Positions 51,491 through 59,923 are shown, numbered from the stretch's first letter. The stretch: DNA of 64,000 nt from an uncultured Ruthenibacterium sp. (GCA_944386555.1 CALXBN010000006.1:55833-119832); one strand, 5' to 3'. Program-made: numbers and translations. The notes: generated from the sequence alone by a model not told the origin.

Positions 51491-52270
51491 ATGGACAAAT
51501 TGCGCGCAGCCAAGGGCTTTATCTGCGACATGGACGGCGTTATCTATCACGGCAGCCAGATCCTGCCGGGGGTGCGGGAATTTGTGGCCTGGCTGTACAA
51601 AGAAAATAAGCAATTTCTGTTTTTGACCAACAACAGCGGCAAAACACCCCGGGAACTGGCGGAAAAGCTGGCCCGCATGGGCCTGGAAGTGGATGAGCAC
51701 CATTTCTACACCAGCGCCCTGGCCACGGCCAGCTTCATCGCCAGCCAGCGCCCCGGCGCCCGGGCCTTCGTCATCGGTGAACCGGGGCTATACAACGCCC
51801 TGTATGAGAAGGGCATCACACTGGATGATGTAGACCCGGACTACGTGGTGATCGGCGAATCTTCCAGCTATAACTATGAGAACATCTGCAAAGCCGTGCA
51901 CTGCGTGCAGAACGGCGCGCGGCTGATCGGCACCAATTCCGACCTGACCGGTCCTACAGACCAGGGCATCATGCCCGCCTGCCGGGCCTTCGTAAAGCCC
52001 ATCGAGCTGGTAACCGGCAAACAAGCCTACTATATTGGCAAGCCCAACCCGCTGATGATGCGCACCGGGCTGAATATGCTGGGCGTACACTCCCGGGAAG
52101 CCGCCATCATCGGAGACCGCATGGACACCGATATTGTGGCCGGCATTGAGAGCGGCCTGGATACCGTGCTGGTACTGTCCGGCGTGTCCGACCGGAAAAC
52201 GGTGGAGACCTTCCCCTACCGCCCGCGGCTGATCTTAAACGGCGTAGGCGATATTCCCCCCGCCCTCTGA
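51491..52270 (+). CDS. HAD-superfamily NagD-like phosphatase
   Basis: 259 residues, HAD class IIA. Motif I GFICDMDGVIYHGSQILPG at 8-26, motif II FLTNNSGKTP near 46, then GKPNPLMMRTGL (Lys) near 184 and GDRMDTDIVAGIESGLDTVLVLSGVS near 205. NagD-type enzymes hydrolyse nucleotide or sugar phosphates. The second of two closely spaced ATGs (51491) fits AAAGGAG best. Monocistronic with a terminator at 52306. Confidence 0.93.
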   Translation: MDKLRAAKGFICDMDGVIYHGSQILPGVREFVAWLYKENKQFLFLTNNSGKTPRELAEKLARMGLEVDEHHFYTSALATASFIASQRPGARAFVIGEPGLYNALYEKGITLDDVDPDYVVIGESSSYNYENICKAVHCVQNGARLIGTNSDLTGPTDQGIMPACRAFVKPIELVTGKQAYYIGKPNPLMMRTGLNMLGVHSREAAIIGDRMDTDIVAGIESGLDTVLVLSGVSDRKTVETFPYRPRLILNGVGDIPPAL

Positions 52271-52305
52271 CCGGCCGCTGCCCCCATCGGCACGGGCCCG
52301 CCCAT

Positions 52306-52335
52306 ACGCCGCACCTTACTGGTGCGGCGTTTTTT
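52306..52335 (+). terminator. Terminator of the NagD-like gene
   Basis: Perfect 10-bp arms ACGCCGCACC (52306-52315) and GGTGCGGCGT (52321-52330), then TTTTT. Confidence 0.94.
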
Positions 52336-52407
52336 CGTCTTTCCACATCTTGATCCCGTCCGCAGCAAGTTGTTGTCTTTGCATGGCGTACAAATGATTG
52401 AAAAAGC

Positions 52408-52436
52408 TTGACAAAGCCTTGAGGGGCTGTTATGAT
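52408..52436 (+). promoter_or_regulatory. Promoter of serC-serA
   Basis: TTGACA (52408-52413), 17 bases, TATGAT (52431-52436). Predicted start near 52443, immediately before the AT-rich inverted repeat. Confidence 0.85.
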
Positions 52437-52443
52437 GAATAAA

Positions 52444-52506
52444 ATACTTTATTTCAATAAAGTATCCGGCCGTGCAGGTTCGGCCCCGCCGCACCTGCAC
52501 GGCCGG
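52444..52506 (+). promoter_or_regulatory. Two adjoining inverted repeats in the serC leader
   Basis: First, ATACTTTATT (52444-52453) and AATAAAGTAT (52456-52465) form a perfect 10-bp repeat with a two-base centre at the predicted transcript start; it fits a dimeric repressor site or a 5'-terminal hairpin. Directly after it, 14-bp GC-rich arms at 52466-52479 and 52493-52506 form a second perfect hairpin without a T tract. Probably controls serine biosynthesis or mRNA stability. Confidence 0.65.
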
Positions 52507-52535
52507 CCAAATTCAAGAAAAGCGAGGGAACGAAC

Positions 52536-53618
52536 ATGGCACGCGTATACAATTTCAGTGCAGGGCCGTCCATGCTGCCGCTGCCGGTGCTGCAGCGGGC
52601 ACAGCAAGACCTGGTGGACTACCAGGGCTGCGGGCAATCCGTGATGGAGATGAGCCATCGAAGTTCCCAATTCATGGCAATCGCCCAAAACACTCAGGAT
52701 GCACTGCGCCGGGTGCTAAATGTGCCGAGCAACTACCGCATCGGCTTTTTCCAGGGCGGCGCTACCGCCCAGTTTGCCGCTGTGCCGCTGAACCTGATGA
52801 ACGGCGGCTGCGCCGATTACCTGCTGACGGGCCAGTTTTCCACCAAAGCCGCCAAGGAGGCAGCGAAATTCGGTACAGTGCACGTGGCCGCCGACACCAA
52901 GGACATCGGCTACACCCGGATCCCCGATGTGGATACCCTGAAGTGGACTCCCGGCGCAGAGTACATCCATATCTGTGAGAACAACACCATTTACGGCACC
53001 CGTTTTCCCCGGGTTCCCCAGGTGCCCGGCGTGCCCCTGGTGGCCGACCTGTCCAGCTGTATTCTCAGCCGCCCCACCGACGTGAGCCGGTACGGCGTCA
53101 TCTACTTCGGCGTGCAGAAAAACGTGGCCCCGGCGGGCATGGCCGTGGTGATTGTGCGGGAGGACCTTCTGGGCCGCGCCGCGCCGAATACCCCGGTACT
53201 GCTGGACTGGAAAACTGTCATCGACGCCGACAGCATGTACAACACGCCCCCCTGCTGGTGCATTTACATGATGGGCCTGGTGCTGGAATGGATCGAACAG
53301 GATGTCGGCGGCCTGGCCGCCATGGAGCAGCGGAACAATGAAAAAGCCCGGCTGCTGTACGATTTCATCGACCGTTCTGATTTTTACACCAACATGGTCT
53401 ATCCGCCCCACCGCAGCATCATGAACGTCACTTTCACCAGCCCTTCGAAAGAGCTGGATGCCAAGTTCTGTGCCCAGGCCGCCCAGGCTGGCCTGGTAAA
53501 TCTGAAAGGGCACCGCAGCGTGGGCGGTATGAGAGCGTCCATCTATAATGCCATGCCTCTCGAAGGCGTGCAGGCTCTGGTAACGTTTATGGAACAATTC
53601 CAGCGTGAGAATCAGTGA
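52536..53618 (+). CDS. serC: Phosphoserine aminotransferase
   Basis: 360 residues, class V PLP aminotransferase. It makes 3-phosphoserine from 3-phosphohydroxypyruvate with glutamate. Landmarks: VYNFSAGPSMLPLPVL at 4-19, MEMSHRSSQF, FFQGGATAQFA near 69-79, ICENNTIYGT, VADLSSCILSRP, FGVQKNVAPAGM (PLP Lys near 191) and NLKGHRSVGGMRASIYNAM at the end. First gene of serC-serA; serA starts 14 bases after its stop. Confidence 0.96.
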   Translation: MARVYNFSAGPSMLPLPVLQRAQQDLVDYQGCGQSVMEMSHRSSQFMAIAQNTQDALRRVLNVPSNYRIGFFQGGATAQFAAVPLNLMNGGCADYLLTGQFSTKAAKEAAKFGTVHVAADTKDIGYTRIPDVDTLKWTPGAEYIHICENNTIYGTRFPRVPQVPGVPLVADLSSCILSRPTDVSRYGVIYFGVQKNVAPAGMAVVIVREDLLGRAAPNTPVLLDWKTVIDADSMYNTPPCWCIYMMGLVLEWIEQDVGGLAAMEQRNNEKARLLYDFIDRSDFYTNMVYPPHRSIMNVTFTSPSKELDAKFCAQAAQAGLVNLKGHRSVGGMRASIYNAMPLEGVQALVTFMEQFQRENQ

Positions 53619-53631
53619 GGAGGCATACGGC

Positions 53632-54789
53632 ATGCACTATGAAGTAAAAACCCTGAACAATATTGCCGCCGTAGGCCTGGCGCAGCTGGGGCCGGATTTT
53701 ACGGTGAACACCGACGCTCCCGCTCAGGGCATCCTGGTGCGCAGCGCCAGTATGAAAGAGGCGCCGCTGCCCCCGGGCTTGCTGGCCATTGCCCGAGCGG
53801 GCGCCGGGGTAAATAATATCCCGGTAGATGACTGCGCCGGCGCCGGTGTTGTAGTGTTCAACACGCCCGGCGCCAACGCCAACGCCGTAAAAGAGCTGGT
53901 GCTGGCCGGGCTGGTATTGGCCGGGCGAAAAGCGGCCCAGGGCATCGCCTGGGTGCGGGAAAACGCCACTGCACCGGACCTGGGCAAGCTGGTAGAAAAA
54001 GCCAAAAGCCAGTTCGCCGGGCCGGAACTGGCCGGAAAAACCCTGGGCGTTGTAGGGCTGGGCGCTATTGGTGCCCGGGTAGCCAACATGGCTGTACATC
54101 TGGATATGCAGGTGCTTGGGTATGACCCCTACCTCTCGGTGGACGCAGCCTGGAACCTGTCGCGCCACGTCCAGCATTGCCGCAGTTTGCCGGCGCTGCT
54201 GGCCGCCTGCGATTTCATCACCCTGCATCTGCCGGTGACTGCGGACACGCGGGGCCTTCTGAATGCGGAAGCCTTTGCCGGGATGAAAATCGGTGCGCGG
54301 GTTCTGAACTTCGCCCGGGGCGAGCTGGTGGAGGAAAACGCTCTGCTGGCAGCCCTGGACGCCGGTACCGTGGCCGCTTATGTGACGGATTTCCCCTCAC
54401 CCGCTCTGGCCGGCGACAGCCGCTGTGTGTGCCTGCCTCATCTGGGGGCCAGCACGCCGGAGAGCGAGGATAACTGCGCAGTGATGGCCGCCCGCCAGCT
54501 GGCGGACTACCTGCTGAACGGCAATATCCGCAACAGCGTCAACTTCCCCGACGTCTCCATGCCCCGGGCCGGCGGCGCACGGGTGTGTGTCATCCACAAA
54601 AACGTGCCCGGTGTGCTGGCAGCCATTACCGACGCCGCCAGTGCCGCAGGGCTGAACATCGAAAATATGACCAATAAATCCCGCGCGGCCTGGGCCTATA
54701 CCATGCTGGATATTGCAGGTTCCGTGGATGAAGCCGTTACCGGCCCCCTCGCGGCCCTGGATCCGGTGGTTCGCGTGCGGGTGATTTAA
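53632..54789 (+). CDS. serA: D-3-phosphoglycerate dehydrogenase
   Basis: 385 residues. It oxidises 3-phosphoglycerate, the first step of serine synthesis. NAD site GVVGLGAIGARVANMA near 142-157; catalytic Arg in NFARGELV near 225 and His in CLPHLGASTPESEDN near 270. A C-terminal ACT domain (about 315-385, VIHKNVPGVLAAITDAAS) suggests serine feedback. Short form without the intervening ASB domain. ATG 53632 with AGGAGG. Same operon as serC. Confidence 0.95.
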   Translation: MHYEVKTLNNIAAVGLAQLGPDFTVNTDAPAQGILVRSASMKEAPLPPGLLAIARAGAGVNNIPVDDCAGAGVVVFNTPGANANAVKELVLAGLVLAGRKAAQGIAWVRENATAPDLGKLVEKAKSQFAGPELAGKTLGVVGLGAIGARVANMAVHLDMQVLGYDPYLSVDAAWNLSRHVQHCRSLPALLAACDFITLHLPVTADTRGLLNAEAFAGMKIGARVLNFARGELVEENALLAALDAGTVAAYVTDFPSPALAGDSRCVCLPHLGASTPESEDNCAVMAARQLADYLLNGNIRNSVNFPDVSMPRAGGARVCVIHKNVPGVLAAITDAASAAGLNIENMTNKSRAAWAYTMLDIAGSVDEAVTGPLAALDPVVRVRVI

Positions 54790-54946
54790 ACCGGGCCGCT
54801 GTCTCCCCCTCGGGCCGTTCACCGACTGCCGATCCCCTTTCGGCCGTGCCCCTGCTGCATCTTCACGCCGCTGCGGCAAGGGCACAGCCCGAAACTGTGC
54901 GCAGGCCGGTAATGTGCACCGCGCAAAACAACCTGTACGAAAAGAC

Positions 54947-54975
54947 TTGCTTTTTTCTCAGGAATCCTTTATAAT
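54947..54975 (+). promoter_or_regulatory. Promoter of the tRNA-Leu gene
   Basis: TTGCTT (54947-54952), 17 bases, TATAAT (54970-54975), 20 bases before the mature tRNA 5' end. Confidence 0.8.
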
Positions 54976-54995
54976 AATTAAGCTGCTTCCAATGA

Positions 54996-55082
54996 GCCGG
55001 TGTGTTGGAATTGGCAGACGAGACGGACTCAAAATCCGTTGCGGGCAACCGCGTGCGGGTTCGACCCCCGCCACCGGCACCA
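54996..55082 (+). tRNA. tRNA-Leu, anticodon CAA
   Basis: Acceptor arms GCCGGTG and CACCGGC, anticodon stem ACGGA/TCCGT with loop CTCAAAA (anticodon CAA, reads UUG), a long type II variable arm, T-arm GCGGG-TTCGACC-CCCGC, and an encoded CCA at 55080-55082. Own promoter and terminator, single gene. Confidence 0.96.
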
Positions 55083-55085
55083 TGA

Positions 55086-55119
55086 TGAGGTGACAAAATA
55101 GATGTCACCTCATTTTTTG
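55086..55119 (+). terminator. Terminator of the tRNA-Leu gene
   Basis: Perfect 9-bp arms TGAGGTGAC (55086-55094) and GTCACCTCA (55104-55112), then TTTTTTG. Confidence 0.95.
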
Positions 55120-55215
55120 TTGTTTTGAAGCGGATTTGCGGGGTTTTTGAGAGGAATTCTTAGAATTGAAATCGCCGTGGATGTCCAAAGAAAGAATTGA
55201 TTATTGAGCAAAAAG

Positions 55216-55256
55216 AGCGGAGTTTTCAGTCGTGCTTTCAGGCTGGAAACTCCGCT
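55216..55256. terminator. Terminator-like hairpin
   Basis: 14-bp arms AGCGGAGTTTTCAG (55216-55229) and CTGGAAACTCCGCT (55243-55256), one G-U pair, with T-rich flanks on both strands. Confidence 0.75.
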
Positions 55257-55390
55257 TTTAGTGTTTTTGGGAAGATTTTATGGTGGATAAAATGTAGAAT
55301 TTATCAGAAAAATTATAGTGTACATGACGAATTCGTATAAAGAGGGCGAAAGTCTCAAAATCAAAGGGATAGGTGCGCATTTTTTTAGAA

Positions 55391-55425
55391 AGCGCCTCGG
55401 CTTATTGAGCCGGGGCGCTTTTTTC
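55391..55425 (+). terminator. Terminator-like hairpin before the EamA gene
   Basis: 12-bp arms AGCGCCTCGGCT (55391-55402) and AGCCGGGGCGCT (55408-55419, one G-U pair) followed by TTTTT. No gene ends directly upstream, so it may end a small RNA. Confidence 0.8.
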
Positions 55426-55489
55426 GTTTCCCCCCTCTCCACACCTCTCCCCCTAGATTATTTACCGGCTGGGAAAGAAGATATTTGCA

Positions 55490-56332
55490 TTGGGTTCCGC
55501 TTTTTTTGCAGGAATCACCGCCGTCCTGGCAAAAATCGGGATGGAAAAAGTCAACTCCACACTGGCGACGGCCCTGCGCACCGCCGTCGTGCTGGCGTTC
55601 TCCTGGCTGATGGTCTTCCTTGTCGGCTCACAGCGGCAGCTCTGGCAGCTTTCCGGACGGGCGCTGTATTTTCTGGTTCTGTCCGGGCTGTCCACCGGCG
55701 CATCCTGGCTGTGCTATTTCCGCGCGCTGCAGCTGGGGGATGTAAACAAGGTCGCACCGATTGACAAATCCAGCACCGTACTGACCATCCTGCTGGCTTT
55801 CCTCCTGTTGGGCGAACCGATTTCCGCCCCCAAGCTGGCGGGCATGCTGGGCATCGGTATCGGAACCCTGCTGATGATCACCCGGAAAGAGACTGCCAAG
55901 CGGGCGGGGCAGAGCAAGAGCTGGCTGCTTTTCGCAGTGCTCTCCGCCCTGTTTGCCGCCCTGACTTCCATCTTCGGAAAAATCGGTGTAGAGGATGTGG
56001 AATCAAACCTGGGTACGGCCATCCGCACTGTCGTGGTTCTGGCCATGGCCTGGTTGATGGTGGCCATCACCGGGGAACAGCACGAAATCAAACAAATCAG
56101 CCCCAGAAGCTGGATGTTTCTGTTCCTTTCCGGCCTCACCACAGGGCTTTCCTGGCTGTGCTATTACCGCGCACTGCAGGACGGTCCCGCCAGTGCCGTT
56201 GTACCGATCGACAAACTGAGCATCGTTGTCACGGTTTTCTGTTCCCTCTTTCTTTTGAATGAAACGCTGAGCAGAAAAGCCGCCGCCGGCCTGTTTCTGA
56301 TCCTGGCCGGCACCGGCGCGATGCTGCTCTGA
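55490..56332 (+). CDS. EamA-family drug/metabolite transporter
   Basis: 280 residues, ten membrane helices in two EamA repeats. The halves align by eye: SAFFAGITAVLAKIGMEKVNSTLATALRT and SALFAALTSIFGKIGVEDVESNLGTAIRT; both contain GLSTG/GLTTG...SWLCY and APIDK/VPIDK. Exports or imports small metabolites, identity unknown. The start is a TTG at 55490 after AAAGAAG. The frame is open a little further upstream without a start codon, and by comparison with the second repeat about five residues seem missing, so the N-terminus may be altered. Confidence 0.85.
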   Translation: MGSAFFAGITAVLAKIGMEKVNSTLATALRTAVVLAFSWLMVFLVGSQRQLWQLSGRALYFLVLSGLSTGASWLCYFRALQLGDVNKVAPIDKSSTVLTILLAFLLLGEPISAPKLAGMLGIGIGTLLMITRKETAKRAGQSKSWLLFAVLSALFAALTSIFGKIGVEDVESNLGTAIRTVVVLAMAWLMVAITGEQHEIKQISPRSWMFLFLSGLTTGLSWLCYYRALQDGPASAVVPIDKLSIVVTVFCSLFLLNETLSRKAAAGLFLILAGTGAMLL

Positions 56333-56521
56333 CCACAGCCCCGCAGGCCGCAAACCCGGAGGCTGTCTGTGCGGATTTGCCGTGCGGCGAACACTTGCAT
56401 AGCTTCGGACCGGCACACTTTGGCGGCAGGCAACGCGGCTGATGCACGGCGGAATGCGGGCTGCGGGCCGCCCTGCCGTCTGCGGCCGAGCGGCAGGTGC
56501 CGGCATCATCCTCTTCTCACG

Positions 56522-56566
56522 AAAACGCCTCCGCTGCGGGGATTTAACCCGCAGCGGAGGCGTTTT
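56522..56566. terminator. Very strong bidirectional terminator
   Basis: Perfect 19-bp arms (56522-56540 and 56548-56566) ending AAAA/TTTT, between the convergent EamA and azlCD genes. Confidence 0.95.
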
Positions 56567-56595
56567 ACAAACCGGCTGCGCCGAGCCGGAAGCTC

Positions 56596-56916
56596 TTACA
56601 GCAGATACAGAACTGCCATATAGGCGGCCGTGGGCAGGGCGATGCTCAGCAGCATATTGCGCTTCCAGGCATACAGCGCCGCCGCCAGTGCCATGCAGGC
56701 CAGCTCCGGCAAGCCGAAAGGTGCCGCCGCGAAGGAAACATCTTTCAGGCAATATACAACCAGCAGGCCCATCACCGCCGGGGGCAGCACCCGGGCCAAA
56801 TAGGCCGCCCAGGCCGGCAGGGGCTTATTTGCGGGCAGCAGCCAGAAGGGCAAAAAACGGGTGAGCACCGTGCCCGCGCACACGGCCGCCGCCACGGCCA
56901 ACGTCATTCCGTTCAT
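56596..56916 (-). CDS. azlD: AzlD-family branched-chain amino acid export subunit
   Basis: 106 residues, three to four membrane helices: TLAVAAAVCAGTVLTRFLPFWLL, YLARVLPPAVMGLLVVYCL and the C-terminal LSIALPTAAYMAVLYLL. AzlD works with AzlC to export branched-chain amino acids or analogues. ATG 56916 overlaps the azlC stop codon; GGAGAGGAGG is at good spacing. Confidence 0.92.
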   Translation of the reverse strand: MNGMTLAVAAAVCAGTVLTRFLPFWLLPANKPLPAWAAYLARVLPPAVMGLLVVYCLKDVSFAAAPFGLPELACMALAAALYAWKRNMLLSIALPTAAYMAVLYLL

Positions 56917-57671
56917 GGGCATGCCTCCTCTCCCGGGTCATCCGGCCGATTTCCGGCCGGCAGCGGGCCGGCGGCGGGTTTCTCTGTCCCGCCGGAGCCC
57001 TCCAGCCAGGGGCGCATTGCCAGCAGCAGGGCCACAATCAGCCCCATGGCCGGCAGCATGAAGCTGTCAGGCCCGAACAGCGCCAGGCACACTGCCGCGG
57101 CCCCCAGCCCCGCCAGGGCGGGGCGGTGCTCGGGGGAATCCAGCCACTGGCCGGTAAAAATGGACACAAACAGTGCCGTCATCACAAAACTGATGCCCCG
57201 GGTGTCGAACCGGGCCGCCGCCCCCAGGGCGCAGCCCAGGGCTGTGGCCAGTACCCAGTAGCTCTGGTTCAGCAGGGACACCGCCCCGTAAAAGCGCCCG
57301 GCGTCCAGGCCCGGGGGCACCTGTCCTGCGCTGTTCACCGCAAACGTCTCATCCGTCAGCGCAAAGATCAAATAGGGCCGCCAGGAACCGGCGCCGCGGT
57401 ACTTCCCCAGCATGGCCACGCCATAAAAAATGTGCCGGACATTTACCAGCAGCGTCAGGGCAAAGGCGCCCAGCGGGTCGGCTCCTGCCAGCAGAGGCAC
57501 CGCAGCAAACTGCATGCTGCCGGCATACACCGCAGCGCTCATGCCCACGGCCAGGGCCGCCGGGTAGCCGGCGCTGGCCATCAGCACGCCGTAGGCCGCG
57601 CCCAAAAACAAATAACCCATCAGCACGGGCACTGTGCGCGGAAAGGCCGCACGCAGGGTTTTCCAATCCAA
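56913..57671 (-). CDS. azlC: AzlC-family branched-chain amino acid exporter
   Basis: 252 residues. AzlC core: FPRTVPVLMGYLFLGAAYGVLMASAGY, SAAVYAGSMQFAAVPLL, VNVRHIFYGVAML and LTDETFAVN. Around seven membrane helices and a hydrophilic C-terminal tail (about 230-252). TTG start 57671 with AAAGG nearby but short spacing. Forms an operon with azlD. Confidence 0.92.
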   Translation of the reverse strand: MDWKTLRAAFPRTVPVLMGYLFLGAAYGVLMASAGYPAALAVGMSAAVYAGSMQFAAVPLLAGADPLGAFALTLLVNVRHIFYGVAMLGKYRGAGSWRPYLIFALTDETFAVNSAGQVPPGLDAGRFYGAVSLLNQSYWVLATALGCALGAAARFDTRGISFVMTALFVSIFTGQWLDSPEHRPALAGLGAAAVCLALFGPDSFMLPAMGLIVALLLAMRPWLEGSGGTEKPAAGPLPAGNRPDDPGEEACP

Positions 57672-57748
57672 AGCCTTTCACTTCCCTCGCCCCCGGGCCT
57701 TCCCCGGGGGCAAATTTCCTCATCAGTATAGCACAAACGGGCAGATTA

Positions 57749-57942
57749 TGCTATAATACCCCATAGGCAACTTTGGCCGGGTGCCGCGGGAATACCTGCC
57801 GCGCCCTGCCTTTTAGGCCTGCCGCGCATTTCCCCTTCCGGGCGGCGCGGCCCCACCCGGGCGGAGCTGGCGGCACCGTGCGGGCAAAATTCTGCCGCCA
57901 GTGCCCGGGGCCCTGCGCGCCCGGGTGCGGAAAGAGTGTACC
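57749..57942 (+). promoter_or_regulatory. QueT promoter and structured leader, candidate preQ1 riboswitch
   Basis: An extended -10 TGCTATAAT (57749-57757) starts a leader of about 180 bases. It contains a perfect 9-bp hairpin CTGGCGGCA/TGCCGCCAG (57867-57875, 57893-57901), a CCCGGG/CCCGGG stem close to the ribosome site, and GCCGCGCC/GGCGCGGC pairing further upstream. QueT genes in Faecalibacterium relatives are known to carry preQ1 riboswitches (class III). I have not aligned the consensus, so this rests on position and folding. Confidence 0.5.
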
Positions 57943-58449
57943 ATGAAAACCAAACGTCTTGTTCGCGCTGCGCTGATCGCGGCAATCTATGTGGCCCTGT
58001 GCTTCGCCACCCAATCCCTGGCCTACGGGGGCATCCAGTTCCGCTTCAGCGAGGCGCTGACCATTCTGCCCGTGTTCACGCCGGACGCCGTGTGGGCCCT
58101 CACCCTGGGCTGTCTGCTGGCAAACACCATCAGCATGAGCCCCTGGGACATGCTGCTGGGCACCCTGGCCACGCTGATTGCCGCGCTGCTCACCCGCCGG
58201 CTGCGCCATGTGCGCACCAAAAGCGGCCTGCCCTGGGCCGCCTGCCTGCCGCCCATCTTTGTGAACATGCTGATCGTCGGCCCGGAGATCACCTACATCT
58301 TCATGCCCGAGACTGCCAGCGCGCCCATGCTGCTGTTCAATATGGCCACCGTGGGCATCGGCCAGGCGGTGTGTGCCGGCGCCATGGGCCTGACGCTGGC
58401 CCGCGCCGTGAACAGGACGCCCGTTTTGAAGCGGTGGTTTGAGGACTGA
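57943..58449 (+). CDS. queT: Queuosine precursor ECF transporter S component QueT
   Basis: 168 residues, about five membrane helices. Family landmarks: RAALIAAIYVALCFA, LAYGGIQFRFSEALTILPVFTPDAVWALTLGCLLAN and IFVNMLIVGPEITYIF. It binds preQ1 or a related queuosine precursor and uses a shared ECF energising module, not in this window. ATG 57943. A HAD gene follows 18 bases downstream. Confidence 0.94.
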   Translation: MKTKRLVRAALIAAIYVALCFATQSLAYGGIQFRFSEALTILPVFTPDAVWALTLGCLLANTISMSPWDMLLGTLATLIAALLTRRLRHVRTKSGLPWAACLPPIFVNMLIVGPEITYIFMPETASAPMLLFNMATVGIGQAVCAGAMGLTLARAVNRTPVLKRWFED

Positions 58450-58467
58450 AAGGAAAGGAAGGGGTCC

Positions 58468-59118
58468 GTGGGATACGACGCTGTGATCTGGGACTGGAAC
58501 GGCACGCTGTTGGACGATGTGGATTTTTCCCTGAAGCTGCTGAACCGCCTGCTGACGGGCCACGGCTACGCGCCCCTTTCCGGTGGGCTGGCGGCCTACC
58601 GGCAGGTGTTCCGCTTTCCCATCAGCGAATATTACAAGGACGTTGGCTTTGATTTTTCCCGCACGCCCTACGAGGCGCTGGCCGAGGAATACATGGCATT
58701 GTATGAGCCGGGCAGCCTGGCCTGCCCGCTGCAGCCCGGCGCCCGGCAGGCCCTGGCCGGCCTGAAAGATGCCGGCGTTGTTCAGGTAGTGCTCAGCGCC
58801 ACCCAGCAGGAGATGCTGCATCGTCAGCTGGCCCACTATGGGCTGGCAGAGGGCACCTTTGCCCAAGTGCTGGGGCTTTCGGATATTCTGGGCGTCAGCA
58901 AAGCCCGGCGGGGCCGGGAATGGATGGCCGGCAGCGGCATTGACCCCTCCCGGGCCCTGATGGTGGGCGACACCGACCACGATTGGCAGACTGCCCGTGC
59001 CATGGGCGCCGACTGCGTGCTGTACGCCCGGGGCCACCAGGCCCGTCAGGTGCTGATGGCCACCGGAGCACCGGTGATCGACGATCTGGCCCTGCTGGCC
59101 GGGTTGGTGCTGGGCTGA
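58468..59118 (+). CDS. HAD-superfamily hydrolase (phosphoglycolate-phosphatase-like)
   Basis: 216 residues. Motif I IWDWNGTLLDD near 7-17 with the Asp nucleophile, helical cap (about 20-90), motif II VVLSATQQ near 108, Lys near 145 and motif IV MVGDTDHDWQTARAMG near 170. WDWNGT-type HADs hydrolyse small phosphate esters. GTG start 58468 with AAAGGAAGG. Probably co-transcribed with queT. Confidence 0.9.
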   Translation: MGYDAVIWDWNGTLLDDVDFSLKLLNRLLTGHGYAPLSGGLAAYRQVFRFPISEYYKDVGFDFSRTPYEALAEEYMALYEPGSLACPLQPGARQALAGLKDAGVVQVVLSATQQEMLHRQLAHYGLAEGTFAQVLGLSDILGVSKARRGREWMAGSGIDPSRALMVGDTDHDWQTARAMGADCVLYARGHQARQVLMATGAPVIDDLALLAGLVLG

Positions 59119-59207
59119 GAGAAAGTGCATCGGCAGGCTGCCGGGGCAGCGTTTGATGCTGTCTTGCGCGGCATCGCGGAATATACAGATGAGCAATGGA
59201 GGTGTCG

Positions 59208-59855
59208 ATGATGGACAATGAGATCGTACAACGTGTGACACAGCAGCGCATGGAACGTGTGGCCGAGGCCCTGCGGGCGAACCGCATGGATGCTTACTGT
59301 GTGCCCACCGCAGCCCAGGTGCCTGCCCTGGTGGCCCGGCTGCTGCACAAGGGGGACACGGTCGCCGTGGGCGGCAGCGTCAGCCTGCAGCAATGCGGCG
59401 TGCTGGAGATGCTGGCCGGCGGGGATTACCGCTATCTGGATCGCTACGCCCCCGGCCTGAGCGGCGAGCAGGTGCAGGAGATCTATCGGGCGGCCTTTTC
59501 TGCCGACGCATATCTGGCTTCGGCCAACGCCGTCACCGAGGCCGGCGAGGTGTTCAATGTAGACGGCAATGGGAACCGGGTGGCGGCCATCACCTACGGT
59601 CCTAAAAGCGTGATCCTGGTGGTGGGTTGCAACAAACTGGTACGGGATCTGAACGAAGCCGAAACCCGCCTGGAGACCCTGGCCGCCCCGGCCAACGCCG
59701 CCCGGCTGCACACGGCCACCCCCTGTGCCTCCACCGGCCGGTGCCAGCACTGCAAATCCCCGGCGCGTATCTGCTGCACTTACACCGTGCTGCGCGCCCA
59801 GCGCGTGCCCGGCCGCATCAAAGTCATTCTGGTGGGTGAGCCTCTGGGGTATTGA
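59208..59855 (+). CDS. LUD-domain (LutC/DUF162-like) protein
   Basis: 215 residues. LUD core: MMDNEIVQRVTQQRMERVAEALRAN, GDTVAVGGSVSLQQCGVLEML near 48-68, DAYLASANAVTEAGEVFNVDGNGNRVAAITYGPKSVILVVG near 105-145. A C-terminal CQHCKSPARICCTY cysteine cluster near 180-195. It resembles the LutC part of lactate-utilisation systems, but here stands alone. ATG 59208 after GGAGG. Function unknown. Confidence 0.88.
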   Translation: MMDNEIVQRVTQQRMERVAEALRANRMDAYCVPTAAQVPALVARLLHKGDTVAVGGSVSLQQCGVLEMLAGGDYRYLDRYAPGLSGEQVQEIYRAAFSADAYLASANAVTEAGEVFNVDGNGNRVAAITYGPKSVILVVGCNKLVRDLNEAETRLETLAAPANAARLHTATPCASTGRCQHCKSPARICCTYTVLRAQRVPGRIKVILVGEPLGY

Positions 59856-59877
59856 ATCAATACCGCCCTGCAGCAAA

Positions 59878-59923
59878 CGGCGCCGCGCCCTCTCCTGCAT
59901 CAGGAGAGGCGCGGCGCCGTTTT
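59878..59923 (+). terminator. Terminator of the LUD gene
   Basis: Long arms around GGCGCCGCGCC/GGCGCGGCGCC and TCTCCT/AGGAGA with one bulged C, then TTTT. Confidence 0.92.

Larger units (their letters stand above)
55120..55489. other. AT-rich gap between tRNA-Leu and the EamA gene
   Basis: 370 bases without a convincing gene. It contains two further terminator-like hairpins (55216-55256 and 55391-55425) and a possible TATAGT -10 near 55314. The plus-strand frame starting at 55318 has no ribosome site and no recognisable product. A short untranslated RNA of about 100 bases ending at the second hairpin is possible. Base composition differs from the flanks. Confidence 0.4.

Noticed and set aside
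54996..55082. tRNA-Leu as an integration site.
   Set aside because: No repeat of its 3' end and no integrase found nearby in the window.
55318..55764. 148-codon plus-strand frame across the tRNA-EamA gap.
   Set aside because: No ribosome site; it runs through a terminator hairpin and into the EamA gene in another frame.
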